In this document: positions 5,166 through 5,276 of the stretch, piece by piece
Layout of the letters: every line of letters begins with the position of its first letter
Numbering within the stretch: the stretch's first letter is position 1
Assembly (NCBI GenBank): GCA_015231995.1
Contig: JADGAO010000216.1
Coordinates: forward strand, 1-5,276
From: Nitrospinota bacterium
GTDB taxonomy: Bacteria > Nitrospinota_A > UBA7883 > JACRLM01
Length of the DNA: 5,276 nt
Reading direction: 5' to 3'
Position numbers and translations under genes: made by a program
The notes under the pieces: generated by a model
The model's database searches: none
Told to the model about the DNA's origin: nothing
The model's input: only the letters and a program-made list of their open reading frames with translations

Positions 5166-5168
5166 AAG

Positions 5169-5276
5169 CTATGCGCTTTCGCAGGGTAAACGTAACGGAT
5201 GAATTGTTAATGGGTTGTGCTGATCGTGAATGAGAATGCGCTGGACGTATTCCAGATTTGAGGATATTAATTGGGC
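5169..5276 (-). other. Unassigned window edge with a possible gene end
   Basis: An open frame enters from the right edge on the minus strand and stops at 5169-5171 (TAG), directly before the amt promoter. Its 35 residues include NLEYVQRILIHDQHNPLTIH. This could be the tail of an upstream gene, but an open frame this short is not significant. A competing plus-strand frame starts with ATG at 5230 and also runs off the edge. The region also holds the dyad CTGGA-N5-TCCAG (5241-5255). No assignment is made. Confidence 0.2.

Noticed and set aside
1..5276. CRISPR array, tRNA, rRNA or insertion sequence
   Set aside because: No regularly spaced repeats, no tRNA cloverleaf or rRNA motif, and no transposase or terminal repeats were found on either strand.

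Overview
All four confident genes lie on the minus strand. In transcription order (right to left) they are an Amt-family ammonium transporter (3780-4994), a small membrane-anchored TPR protein of unknown role (2994-3497), a HisA-related TIM-barrel protein (2113-2817) and a methyl-accepting chemotaxis protein (70-1959). The plus strand carries no credible gene, only open frames that shadow these. The intergenic gaps are 282, 176 and 153 bp. Each contains structured or promoter-like sequence, so these look like separate transcription units rather than one operon.

The content suggests a motile, Gram-negative bacterium with sigma-54. There is a two-transmembrane chemoreceptor with a periplasmic sensor, and two near-consensus -24/-12 promoters precede the transporter and the TPR gene. 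The sequence does not fix the phylum. The receptor style and the stand-alone HisA relative would fit deltaproteobacterial, Nitrospirota/Nitrospinota-like or similar lineages, but this is an impression and not a result.

Right part (3498-5276): the amt gene has a candidate sigma-54 promoter at 5150-5165. Its inferred transcript has a leader of about 145 nt with two strong hairpins (5082-5105 and 5025-5049) before the ATG at 4994. Beyond the stop codon is another copy of the second palindrome (3705-3736). The TPR gene then has its own -24/-12 element (3534-3549), a short leader and a GAGG ribosome site. Ammonium transporters are classic nitrogen-limitation (NtrC/sigma-54) targets, so the TPR protein is inferred to be a co-regulated accessory.

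Middle part (2113-2993): the HisA-like gene keeps both catalytic-type aspartates and the phosphate-binding glycines but sits outside any histidine operon. Its leader carries the same two sequence blocks as the amt leader, in the same order and orientation. This duplicated composite leader is the least conventional signal in the window.

Left part (1-2112): the chemoreceptor has a zinc-binding CZB motif set in its predicted periplasmic region, a truncated or absent HAMP, and a 36-heptad-type signalling hairpin. A sigma-70-like promoter (2073-2101) and an 8-bp hairpin (2011-2032) precede it, and a long pyrimidine/purine hairpin (1-44) follows its stop. The last ~100 bp of the window are unassigned: open frames run off the edge on both strands without decisive evidence.
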